Position numbers and translations under genes: made by a program | In this document: positions 19,552-27,424 of the stretch, piece after piece | Numbering within the stretch: position 1 is the stretch's first letter | Layout: each line of letters starts with the position of its first letter | The notes under the pieces: generated by a model | Told to the model about the DNA's origin: nothing | The model's database searches: none | What the model saw: the letters and a program-made list of their open reading frames with translations, nothing else | Assembly: GCA_029260345.1 (NCBI GenBank) | Contig: JAJDDK010000004.1 | Coordinates: forward strand, 62,001-126,000 | Reading direction: 5' to 3' | DNA: 64,000 bases | Origin: Phycisphaerales bacterium | GTDB lineage: Bacteria; Planctomycetota; Phycisphaerae; Phycisphaerales; UBA1924

Positions 19552-19631
19552 GGGGGCGCTCCTTCCTGGGTCAAACGGGGCTGTTCCTGCCGCCCCGCAA
19601 TGTGACGCCCGGGTCGTCGGGCGTGCGGGGG

Positions 19632-19637
19632 TATCTT
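19632..19637 (+). promoter_or_regulatory. -10-like element, GluQ-RS gene
   Basis: TATCTT, seven bases before the GTG at 19645, without a Shine-Dalgarno. Confidence 0.3.
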
Positions 19638-19644
19638 CGTCGCC

Positions 19645-20631
19645 GTGCCGCCCTCGTCAACCCCAACACAGGACATTCGCGTGACGCGCCTGGCGCCTTC
19701 GCCCACCGGCGCGCTGCATCTCGGCAATGCGCGCACGTTTCTCATCAATTGGGCGATGGCCCGCGCGAATGGCTGGCGCCTCGTTCTGCGAGTGGACGAT
19801 CTCGCCGGGCCGCGCGTCAAAAAACACGCGGCTCAAGACGCAATCGACGATCTGCGATGGCTCGGGATCGATTGGGACGGCGATGCAATCTTTCAATCTC
19901 AACGTCTTGATCTCTACCGCGCCGCCATGCGCGACCTGGCGCAACGCGCGCTCGTTTTCCCGTGCGATGTCACACGTCGCGAACTTGAAGACGCTCTGGC
20001 CGCCCCCCACGCTCCCGTCCGCGGCGGACCCCAGGGCGAATCGCGCTTCCCACCCGAACTGAGACCAAACATCGGCCCGTGCGATTTTGACCACGTCGCC
20101 GAATCGACAAGCTGGCGATTCCTCGTTGACGCGGCGCCAATCCCTTTCACGGACCATTTCGCCGGTCCGCAGACTCAAAATCCCGCAGACACCGTTGGCG
20201 ACTTCATCGTGTGGACAAAAGACGGCGAACCGGCGTACCAGCTCGCCACCGTGGCGGATGACCACCACCTCGGCGTCACCGACATCGTTCGAGGCGACGA
20301 TCTCCTCGATTCCGCCGCTCGCCAACTTCTCCTCTTCAGGGCACTGAATTTCGCGCCTGAGCCGCGATTCTTCCACCTGCCACTCGTCGTCGGCGAAGAC
20401 GGTCGCCGCCTCGCCAAACGGCATGGCGACACACGCATCAGCGCCTATCGCGAAGCTGGTGTCTCGCCCGAACGCGTCATCGCCCTCATCGCACGCTGGA
20501 GCGGCGTTCAAACAGCGCCGGATGAAATGTCGGCGACGCAGTTCTCCGAGGTCTTTGACCTCGATACCATGCCAAAGGAACAGACGATTTTCACCAGCAA
20601 GGATGACGCATGGCTTCGCGCACGATCCTGA
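19645..20631 (+). CDS. gluQ: Glutamyl-Q tRNA(Asp) synthetase-like
   Basis: 328 residues: the class I catalytic domain of a glutamyl-tRNA synthetase without the anticodon-binding domain, as in GluQ-RS, which charges queuosine of tRNA-Asp. The HIGH-like motif is TGALHLGNART near residue 22 and the KMSKS-like motif is RRLAKRHGDTR near 255. The zinc site typical of many GluQ-RS enzymes is incomplete: only one Cys (FPCDVTRR) is seen where CxC is usual. The GTG start at 19645 is open to doubt; a GTG at 19681 (VTRLAPSPT) is the alternative. Its 3' end overlaps the DUF192 gene by 22 bp. Confidence 0.8.
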   Translation: MPPSSTPTQDIRVTRLAPSPTGALHLGNARTFLINWAMARANGWRLVLRVDDLAGPRVKKHAAQDAIDDLRWLGIDWDGDAIFQSQRLDLYRAAMRDLAQRALVFPCDVTRRELEDALAAPHAPVRGGPQGESRFPPELRPNIGPCDFDHVAESTSWRFLVDAAPIPFTDHFAGPQTQNPADTVGDFIVWTKDGEPAYQLATVADDHHLGVTDIVRGDDLLDSAARQLLLFRALNFAPEPRFFHLPLVVGEDGRRLAKRHGDTRISAYREAGVSPERVIALIARWSGVQTAPDEMSATQFSEVFDLDTMPKEQTIFTSKDDAWLRARS

Positions 20632-21116
20632 TCTTCATGTCCGTGCTGCTCGCCGGCTGCGCTTCACTCACGTCATGTGACGAAAAGGCCGGCGCCGATG
20701 TCGCGGCCGTCAACGTCAAGAACACGTGGTTTCATATGGAAATCGCTGACGACGACGCCGTACGCATCAAAGGTCTCGGCGGGCGTGATTACATCGCCCC
20801 CGATGGCGGCATGATCTTTGTGTTCCCGCGCCCTCACGTGATGAATTTCATCATGCGCGATTGCCCGATCCCGATCGACATCGCCTACCTTGACGCGGCC
20901 GGCCGCGTGCTCACCCTGTACGAAATGGTCCCCGAAGAGCCACGCCGCGAAGGTGAATCCGATGTCGCCTACGACGCGCGCCTCAAGCAATATTCCAGCA
21001 AGTTTCCCGCGTATTTCGCCGTCGAATTCGCCGGCGGACGCATGAAGGAACTTGGCCTCGAAGTCGGCGACAAGCTCGAATTCGACGCTCAGGCGCTCAA
21101 GCGCCGCGCCCAATGA
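20610..21116 (+). CDS. DUF192 lipoprotein
   Basis: 168 residues. The lipobox LLAGC at Cys17 predicts an exported, lipid-anchored protein. The rest is a DUF192 domain: GLGGRDYIAPDGGMIFVF, then MNFIMRDCPIPIDIAYLD. In other bacteria this domain occurs in small exported proteins of unknown biochemical function. An insert rich in Glu and Arg (EEPRREGESD) lies in the middle. It overlaps the upstream GluQ-RS-like gene, so the two are likely cotranscribed, without obvious functional link. Confidence 0.85.
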   Translation: MASRTILIFMSVLLAGCASLTSCDEKAGADVAAVNVKNTWFHMEIADDDAVRIKGLGGRDYIAPDGGMIFVFPRPHVMNFIMRDCPIPIDIAYLDAAGRVLTLYEMVPEEPRREGESDVAYDARLKQYSSKFPAYFAVEFAGGRMKELGLEVGDKLEFDAQALKRRAQ

Positions 21117-21186
21117 ACCGATGCACCGGACGACCCGGCGGCGCGCCTCGTCATGCGCGGCGCCGTAGCGTGGTCCGGGGGGCGTT

Positions 21187-22428
21187 ATGTCCGGCTCAAT
21201 TATTTCATTTGTGTCGCCGACGCCGGAGCTGACCAAACAGCAGGCCTGGTGGACCACACTGGTTGAGCACTGGCCGGCGTTTGCACCGCCCCCAGCGTTG
21301 CAACGTTTGGCGCTTGATCAGGCCCTGTGTGAGCCGCACGAAATGCATGGCTCAGTCGCCGTCATTGTGAGCTCCAGCGACGCCGCCGTGCGCACCTGCA
21401 TCCTCAAGCTGCTTGACGTGCTTGACGCACGCATGATGCCCACGATCCTGCTCACGACTCCTGATGACGCGGACCTCGCTGCACTCTCGAACGAGCGCGT
21501 CATCGTGATCCCGCAAAACACCACGCCGGACGTGCTCGCGTCCGCCATCTTCGCCTTGTGCGTGCGCCAGCCCGCAATTGATTCTCTGCTCTCGGAACTG
21601 CGCACCATGCGCCGCTTCCACGGCGGGCTCCGCGACGAGATGGATCGACTGCAGGAAGAGTTGCAACTCGCCGCCCATGTGCAGCAGCAGTTCATCCCGC
21701 GCTCACTCCCCGAAATCGACGGCATTGAGTTCGGCGTGCTGTTCCGCCCGTGCGGCTACGTCTCTGGCGACATCTACGACGTTGCGCGCATCACGGATGA
21801 ACTCGTCGGTTTCTTTATCGCCGACGCCGTCGGTCACGGCGTCCCGGCAGCGCTCATGACCATGGTGCTTTCCAAAGCCATGCCGGCGCTGGACAACGAC
21901 GGCAAACTGCTTGGTCCCGCCGAATCGCTCAAACGCCTCAACGCGGCGCTCATGAAGCGCACCGGCCGCGTGCAAACATTTGCCACCGCGGTCTGCGGCG
22001 TGATCAATCCGAGCACCGGCCAAGTCACCATCGCCGGCGCCGGTCATCCGCCGCCACTTCGCATCAGTGGAGGCGCTGTCAGCCGCGTCGAAACCAACGG
22101 CAGTCTGCTCGGCGTTTTTGAGGATGGCGAATTCAACGAAGTCGCCTTCACCCTCTCGACCGACGAGATCCTGCTCATGCACTCCGACGGCTTCGAGACC
22201 GCTTTCCCCGATCCGGTGAACGATCGTTCGCGAAAGTCTCCCTCCACGCGCTACCTCGATCACTTCCGCGAACTGCGCGAAGCACGCGAAGAGACGGACG
22301 TGAAAACCGCCGTCGCCGCTCTCGCCCGAGCGCTCGACGAGCAGGCAGGCTCACTGCATCAGATCGACGACGAAACGGCATTGGTCATCGGTCGCCGTCC
22401 CGCCGAGGCCGTTTCCCGAGCCGCCTGA
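21187..22428 (+). CDS. SpoIIE-type PP2C serine phosphatase
   Basis: 413 residues. Residues about 55-130 resemble a response-regulator receiver fold but lack an obvious phosphoacceptor Asp at the expected place. A coiled coil follows (LRDEMDRLQEELQLAAHVQQ, residues about 145-165), then the SpoIIE/RsbU phosphatase domain: YVSGDIYDV gives the first metal-binding Asp, IADAVGHGVPAALM the second motif, and GAGHPPPL the third. Such enzymes usually act on anti-anti-sigma factors. No partner kinase or STAS protein is encoded here, so the pathway is unknown. The start has a G-rich stretch just upstream. Confidence 0.85.
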   Translation: MSGSIISFVSPTPELTKQQAWWTTLVEHWPAFAPPPALQRLALDQALCEPHEMHGSVAVIVSSSDAAVRTCILKLLDVLDARMMPTILLTTPDDADLAALSNERVIVIPQNTTPDVLASAIFALCVRQPAIDSLLSELRTMRRFHGGLRDEMDRLQEELQLAAHVQQQFIPRSLPEIDGIEFGVLFRPCGYVSGDIYDVARITDELVGFFIADAVGHGVPAALMTMVLSKAMPALDNDGKLLGPAESLKRLNAALMKRTGRVQTFATAVCGVINPSTGQVTIAGAGHPPPLRISGGAVSRVETNGSLLGVFEDGEFNEVAFTLSTDEILLMHSDGFETAFPDPVNDRSRKSPSTRYLDHFRELREAREETDVKTAVAALARALDEQAGSLHQIDDETALVIGRRPAEAVSRAA

Positions 22429-22469
22429 CCGATTGCCGCTCATTTGCGCGGCAACTCAATCGGCGCCGG

Positions 22470-22475
22470 TACAAT
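22470..22475 (+). promoter_or_regulatory. -10-like element, lpxA
   Basis: TACAAT (5 of 6 consensus bases), six bases before the lpxA ATG at 22482; no Shine-Dalgarno. Confidence 0.5.
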
Positions 22476-22481
22476 TCACGC

Positions 22482-23348
22482 ATGCCAACCATGCATGACT
22501 TTTCTGACGCCGCTGTGCCTGTCGCGATTCACCCCAGCTCCGAAATCGGCGAGGGTGTGACGTTCGGCCCCGGCGCCGTGGTCGGCCCCAACTGCCGCAT
22601 TGGTGATCGCACGCGCCTCGGCTCCAACGTCATCATTGTGCAAGACACGACGATCGGCGCGGATAACGAATTTCATGCCGGCGCCGTGATTGGCGGCGAT
22701 CCCCAAGATCGCGCCTACGACGAGAATGTCGATCGCGGTGAACTCATCATTGGCGACCGAAACGTCGTGCGCGAGTTTGTCACCATCCATCGCGGCGCCG
22801 GCGAAGGCGGACCCACACGCGTCGGATCCGACGGTTATTTCATGGCCAATGCGCACATCGGTCACAACTCAATCGTTGGTGATCACGTCACCATGACGAA
22901 CTGCTCCGTGCTCGGCGGGCACGTCCGCGTCGGCGAATCCGCGGTGCTTTCCGCATACAGCGGCGTCCATCAATTCTGCGAAATCGGTGAGTACGCCCTC
23001 TTGCAAGCCAGCGCCATCGTCAGCCAGCACGTGCCGCCGTATTGCCTTGTTCATCGCGGCGGAAATCAGCTCTCAGGCATCAACGCGGTCGGATTGCGGC
23101 GCAGTGGCAAATTCACCCGTCAGGAAATCTCTGACGTGCGCGAAGCGTACCGACTGATCTTCCGCTCGAGCTCCGTGCCATCAACGGCCCTTCGACGCGT
23201 CAGCGCTCGCGAATGGTCAACGTGTGCGCGGCGGCTCATCGAGTTCATCGAACATTCGATGAGCATCAAGGGTCGCCGCGCTCGCGGCATCTGCACTGGC
23301 GCTGCACGCTCCATTCGCGCCGGTCGCCCAGCTGATGATTTGGTCTGA
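22482..23348 (+). CDS. lpxA: UDP-N-acetylglucosamine acyltransferase
   Basis: First step of lipid A synthesis, O-acylation of UDP-GlcNAc. 288 residues. The left-handed beta-helix hexapeptide repeats run from about residue 15 to 190 (IGEGVTFGPGAVVG, IGDRTRLGSNVI), and NAHIGHNSIVG contains the catalytic His in the family position. HRGGNQLSGINAVGLRR follows, then a helical C-terminal domain. Its presence supports an outer membrane with lipid A. Other lpx genes are not in the window. It converges with sthA with two bases between the stop codons. Confidence 0.92.
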   Translation: MPTMHDFSDAAVPVAIHPSSEIGEGVTFGPGAVVGPNCRIGDRTRLGSNVIIVQDTTIGADNEFHAGAVIGGDPQDRAYDENVDRGELIIGDRNVVREFVTIHRGAGEGGPTRVGSDGYFMANAHIGHNSIVGDHVTMTNCSVLGGHVRVGESAVLSAYSGVHQFCEIGEYALLQASAIVSQHVPPYCLVHRGGNQLSGINAVGLRRSGKFTRQEISDVREAYRLIFRSSSVPSTALRRVSAREWSTCARRLIEFIEHSMSIKGRRARGICTGAARSIRAGRPADDLV

Positions 23349-23350
23349 GT

Positions 23351-24769
23351 TCACGCCGCAAGACGCAGCGACGCATCCGCGCCGCCAAGCATGCGCAATC
23401 GGTTCAGCCCATCCAATGCCGCGACCTTGTAGCACTCCGCCAGCGTCGGATAGTTGAACACCGTCTCGGTGAAGTAGTCAATCGTCGCGCCAAACGCGAT
23501 CGCCGCCTGTCCGATGTGCACCAGTTCCGTCGCGCCTTCGCCGATCACGTGCGTCGCGAGCACCTGCCGCGTTTCACGGTGAAACAGCAATTTCAGAAGG
23601 CCGGATTCATCACCAAGGATCTGACCCCGAGCGATCTCGCGATAGCGCGCCACACCGATTTCGTATGGCACATTTTGTGACGTGAGCTCCTGCTCGGTCG
23701 GGCCGACCATGGAGATCTCGGGGATCGTGTAAATGCCGTACGGCATTGGCGATTCCGTCGGCGCCGCTTCCTCACCAAACATGTGACGAACGGCAAGACG
23801 TCCCTGCTCACGACTCGTCGCCGCGAGCGCCGGAAACCCAACAACGTCACCTGCGGCGTACACATGGCCGAGTTCCGTTTGGAACTGATCATTGACCGTC
23901 AGCCGCCCGCGCTTGTCCGGATGCAGACCGGCGTCGTGCAAACCCAAGTCATCCGTGTTGCCCTGCCGCCCGACGCTGTACAACAGACATTCGCCGGCGA
24001 TCTCTTTTCCGCTGGCCGTCGCGGCAATCACACTTCCGTTTCGCTTCTCAAGCCCGACAACCTGCTCGCCAAAGCGAAACTCCACGCCATGCGATTGCAT
24101 GTGGTGCGCCAGCGCATCGCGCATCTGGCGATCAACAAACTCCAAATAGCTATCCGTCTGATTGATCAGCACCACGCGCGAACCGAGCGTTGCAAAGATA
24201 CACGCATATTCCACACCGATGACACCGGCGCCAACGACAATGAGCTGTCGCGGAATTCGATCAAGGTTCAGAATCTGATTCGAGTCACAGATCATTTTTC
24301 CATCAAAATCCAGCTCCGGCGGGCGAGCCGGGCGCGAACCAACCGCAATCAACGCATTGTCAAATGCGAAATGCCGAGTGTCACTCCCTTCACGGACCTC
24401 GATCTCATTGGACGCCACGAACCGCCCGATGCCGCGAGCCAATTCAACGCCATTACGCCGAAGTTGATCGCGCAAGACATTGGTTTCGTGCCGCACAATT
24501 TTGCCGGTGCTGCTGGTGAGATCTTCGATCGTCACGTCATCTTTGACGCGGTAATACGAACCGTAATGCGTGCGCTGACGCAGACCAGTCAGATGCAACG
24601 TGGCTTCGCGCAGCGATTTTGAGGGAATGGTCCCGGTGATCGCCGCAGCACCGCCGGGCGCCTCATTCATCTCAATCGCGATAACGCGCTTCCCGAGCTT
24701 CGCCGCTTGGATGGCGCCGAAATGGCCCGCCGGCCCGCTGCCGATGACCACAAGATCAAACTGCTGCAT
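23351..24769 (-). CDS. sthA: Soluble pyridine nucleotide transhydrogenase
   Basis: FAD enzyme that transfers hydride between NADPH and NAD. 472 residues. The FAD-binding GxGxxG is IGSGPAGHFGA near residue 9, followed by GTIPSKSLREA, the SthA version in which the redox-active disulfide of lipoamide dehydrogenase is missing. NAD-binding VVGAGVIGVEYA is near 180, and AAGDVVGFPALA near 300. The start at 24769 is fixed by AGGGGAG upstream. The long frame to 24928 is not used. Lipoamide dehydrogenase is excluded by the absent CxxxxC. Confidence 0.9.
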   Translation of the reverse strand: MQQFDLVVIGSGPAGHFGAIQAAKLGKRVIAIEMNEAPGGAAAITGTIPSKSLREATLHLTGLRQRTHYGSYYRVKDDVTIEDLTSSTGKIVRHETNVLRDQLRRNGVELARGIGRFVASNEIEVREGSDTRHFAFDNALIAVGSRPARPPELDFDGKMICDSNQILNLDRIPRQLIVVGAGVIGVEYACIFATLGSRVVLINQTDSYLEFVDRQMRDALAHHMQSHGVEFRFGEQVVGLEKRNGSVIAATASGKEIAGECLLYSVGRQGNTDDLGLHDAGLHPDKRGRLTVNDQFQTELGHVYAAGDVVGFPALAATSREQGRLAVRHMFGEEAAPTESPMPYGIYTIPEISMVGPTEQELTSQNVPYEIGVARYREIARGQILGDESGLLKLLFHRETRQVLATHVIGEGATELVHIGQAAIAFGATIDYFTETVFNYPTLAECYKVAALDGLNRLRMLGGADASLRLAA

Positions 24770-24863
24770 GACGACTCCCCTCCATATCGCGCGCCCAGCG
24801 CACCGAAAACTATCGGTCGCATGGCACGCGTCCGTGAGGGTCACCTTCGCCGCCGATAACGAC

Positions 24864-24902
24864 AGGACGAAGCCGCGCCGGTAGCAAGCGCGGCTTCGTC
24901 CT
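24864..24902. terminator. Long perfect hairpin downstream of the small exported protein
   Basis: 15-bp perfect stem AGGACGAAGCCGCGC / GCGCGGCTTCGTCCT with a nine-base loop. No clear T-run, so it may terminate transcription of 24984-25355 or stabilise its 3' end. Confidence 0.55.
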
Positions 24903-24983
24903 TGTGGGCGAGAGAAAGACGCCGACACGTCAGAGACGCGCCGACGCCCGGTCGGACCTGGAGCAAGAACTCAGGTCGTCAGA

Positions 24984-25355
24984 TCAGTTCGGAGACTTGT
25001 CGGAACGAACGTCCACCCTGATCGCAACCTTGTCCTCATGCGAGACCGTGGCCTGGCGGTCCACCTTGAGCGCGTCCTTCATCGTCGAAGCACGCCCGTC
25101 GAGTGTGTAGACCGTCTTGTCGTTGACTTTGAGGACCATCGACTTGGCGCTCATTGCCTCCGGCTCTTCGTCTACGCGCAGCGTGAACTCCATGGCCTCC
25201 GGAGCCACCTTTTCAATCACGCCGTGCGCAATGTCGGTGGCCTCCAGGGAAGCGTGCTGACGATCCAGCGCCGCCTGGCCGGTGGTCGCGGCGAGCAAAG
25301 CGCCGCTGGAAGCGATGAACAGTGTCGATGCCATGATCAGTGTCGTGCGATTCAT
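24984..25355 (-). CDS. Small exported protein, unknown
   Basis: 123 residues with a signal peptide (MNRTTLIMASTLFIASSGAL, cleavage after about residue 28). The mature part is charged, rich in Glu, Asp and Lys, and mainly beta by appearance: EFTLRVDEEPEA, MVLKVNDKTVYTLDGRAS, QATVSHEDKVAIRVDV. It resembles short bacterial proteins with an OB- or DUF5666-like pattern, but I do not recognise the family. ATG at 25355 has AGGAGC upstream. It appears to be a single-gene unit with a hairpin behind it. Confidence 0.65.
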   Translation of the reverse strand: MNRTTLIMASTLFIASSGALLAATTGQAALDRQHASLEATDIAHGVIEKVAPEAMEFTLRVDEEPEAMSAKSMVLKVNDKTVYTLDGRASTMKDALKVDRQATVSHEDKVAIRVDVRSDKSPN

Positions 25356-25547
25356 TTGATTGCTCCTTTCGAGAGCGGATTTCCTGCACCTTCAGTAGTC
25401 GTGAACGTTGCAACGCGCGGACCCGCGATCAACGACCTCTTCAGTTGTGCCTGGAAATCGCATCTCGCCATATGTCGAAGAGCCGCATCACGTTCAGCGA
25501 CTCTGCGTTCGGCGAGTTGAACTGCGGCCGGAACTCATCGTCCCGCG

Positions 25548-25799
25548 TCACATGACGCGAGCACCCATCGTCCGCCGCGAAAAGCCATACCTCCTTGGGG
25601 GCAGCATGTCGTTGAAGTCGACTCGGTAGAACGAAGGAGGGCTGCCCCACTGTTTGTTGGCGACCCCGACACGTGCGTTCGTGCGGCGTCTGATCGCAAA
25701 GTCATACGACATCCGGTTCGCACTGTTCCACAAACTTTCTGCCGACGTTGGCATGTCGCAGCGCGCTCGCCCCTGCGCTACTGCAAACGCCGCTTGCAA
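25548..25799 (-). CDS. Doubtful small gene, possibly frameshifted
   Basis: The 589-bp gap 25356-25944 has no clear gene. This 83-codon frame starts with TTG at 25799, with AGGTG upstream and an A+T-rich stretch (25815-25850) that could be a promoter. Its residues look protein-like (SANRMSYDFAIRRRTN, PSFYRVDFNDMLPP). Just before its stop, a second frame (25441-25650) continues with DEFRPQFNSPNAESLNVM. The two could be one gene broken by a frameshift. I recognise no family. Confidence 0.25.
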   Translation of the reverse strand: MQAAFAVAQGRARCDMPTSAESLWNSANRMSYDFAIRRRTNARVGVANKQWGSPPSFYRVDFNDMLPPRRYGFSRRTMGARVM

Positions 25800-25944
25800 C
25801 AGGCCAACACCTTGATAATTAATCGCATTTCATACGGTATAGAAAGCAAAAACGCAGATTCAATCAGTTGTCCTACGTGTCCGACCAGACACCGGGTTGG
25901 CGCCATCATTGCACATGCTTTGGCGCGCATAAATGAAATGATTT

Positions 25945-27390
25945 TCATGCATTGCGCAACGCTTTGAATGCGTCAATCGCACGCAAGCGCGCCGCTTGGT
26001 GATCGCAAAGGCGCTCTGGGTAATCAACGGCCGCACGTTTCTCATCTGACAGCCGCCAAGGCTCGTGCGCCATCTTCACTGGTAGATCCGCCAGCTCGGG
26101 CACGAACCTCTGGATGAACTCAGCCTTGGGATCGTGCCGCTGACCTTGCGTAACCGGGTTGTAGATACGGAAGTACGGCGCCGCGTCCGTGCCGGTCGAA
26201 GCGCTCCACTGCCAGCCGCCGTTGTTGGACGCCAGATCACCATCAATCAGTCGTCGCATAAAATAGCGCTCACCCTTCCGCCAATCGATGAATAAATCCT
26301 TCGTCAAAAACATCGCAACAATCATGCGCAACCGGTTGTGCATCCATCCGGTCTGATTGAGCTGGCGCATCGCGGCGTCCACAATCGGGTACCCCGTCCG
26401 ACCCTCACACCATGCCTGAAACTCATCTTCATCGTCACGCCACTTCAGCCGCTCCGTCTGAGGCTGAAACGCGCGTCCCATGCTCAGCTTCGGATGCGCA
26501 AAAATGAGATGCTTGTAGAACTCCCGCCAGATCAACTCACTCATCCACTGCGACGGACCAGTCTTGCCGGCGCCCTTATCGTGTGAAAATGAGCCGCCAT
26601 TGGCCTCGACGGCGCGCTGAAAGCACAACCGCGGCGAAATCACACCAGACGTCAAATACGGCGACTGCGTGCTCGTCCCATTCACTGCCGGAGCATCGCG
26701 CTGTTCCGCATACGCCGCGATGCGATTCTTGACGAACGCTTCAAGCCGCTGGTGCGCATGCGCCTCACCCGCGGGCCACAAGTCCGCACGGGCGGCTTCA
26801 CGATCAAATCCCTTGACCCGTTCCGGAACCGGATCCGGCTCGATGTTCAACTTCCCCTGCTTCTGAGGCGTGCCTCGAACTTCAACGCCGCCGAGTTCGT
26901 CGAGCCGCGCCAACCACGCGTTCTTGTATGGCGTGAATACCGAGTACCAACTGTCCTGTTTCGTCCGGACCTCGCCGGGCGCGAGAATCACCTGATCGTC
27001 AAAGCGATCAACGTGGAGACCCTTCGCCTCAAAGTGCGCCTCAACGTCGTCGTCGCGCTTCCGCTCATTGACTTCGTATTCATTGTTGAAGTACAGCGCA
27101 TCGCACTCATACTCGCGCGCCAGCTTCAACAGTTCCTTCCCCACACCGGCGAATCGCGCCGTCGTCAGAATTTTCATGGGAATCCGCAGATCGTTCAGTT
27201 TCGCGGAGAGTTCCGCCAGATTCCGCAAGACGAAATCAACGCGAGTATCCGCCCAATCGTGTTCAGTCCATTGATCAGGGCATATGACGAACGCCGCGAC
27301 CACACCGTTCGTCGCGCGGCGGCACGCTTCGTCAAGCGCAATATTGTCGTGCACTCGCAGATCGGAACGGAACCAGACAAGAGGTCTCAT
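25945..27390 (-). CDS. phrB: Deoxyribodipyrimidine photolyase (class I)
   Basis: Light-driven repair of cyclobutane pyrimidine dimers using FAD. 481 residues, usual length. The N-terminal antenna-binding domain starts PLVWFRSDLRVHDN. The FAD domain holds GYPIVDAAMRQL, TGWMHNRLRMIVAMFLTKDL and NNGGWQWSASTGTDAAPYF, with the conserved Trp residues and the Asn of CPD photolyases. The last residues of the ORF are short of any extra domain. It lies 34 bp after the amidase gene on the same strand and may be read through from that operon. No Shine-Dalgarno is obvious. Confidence 0.92.
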   Translation of the reverse strand: MRPLVWFRSDLRVHDNIALDEACRRATNGVVAAFVICPDQWTEHDWADTRVDFVLRNLAELSAKLNDLRIPMKILTTARFAGVGKELLKLAREYECDALYFNNEYEVNERKRDDDVEAHFEAKGLHVDRFDDQVILAPGEVRTKQDSWYSVFTPYKNAWLARLDELGGVEVRGTPQKQGKLNIEPDPVPERVKGFDREAARADLWPAGEAHAHQRLEAFVKNRIAAYAEQRDAPAVNGTSTQSPYLTSGVISPRLCFQRAVEANGGSFSHDKGAGKTGPSQWMSELIWREFYKHLIFAHPKLSMGRAFQPQTERLKWRDDEDEFQAWCEGRTGYPIVDAAMRQLNQTGWMHNRLRMIVAMFLTKDLFIDWRKGERYFMRRLIDGDLASNNGGWQWSASTGTDAAPYFRIYNPVTQGQRHDPKAEFIQRFVPELADLPVKMAHEPWRLSDEKRAAVDYPERLCDHQAARLRAIDAFKALRNA

Positions 27391-27424
27391 GGGTGTTCAA
27401 TTCGATGCTTCAAGTAGTCTGGAT

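Noticed and set aside
23351-24769. Lipoamide or mercuric reductase
   Set aside because: The redox CxxxxC motif is missing, which fits SthA.
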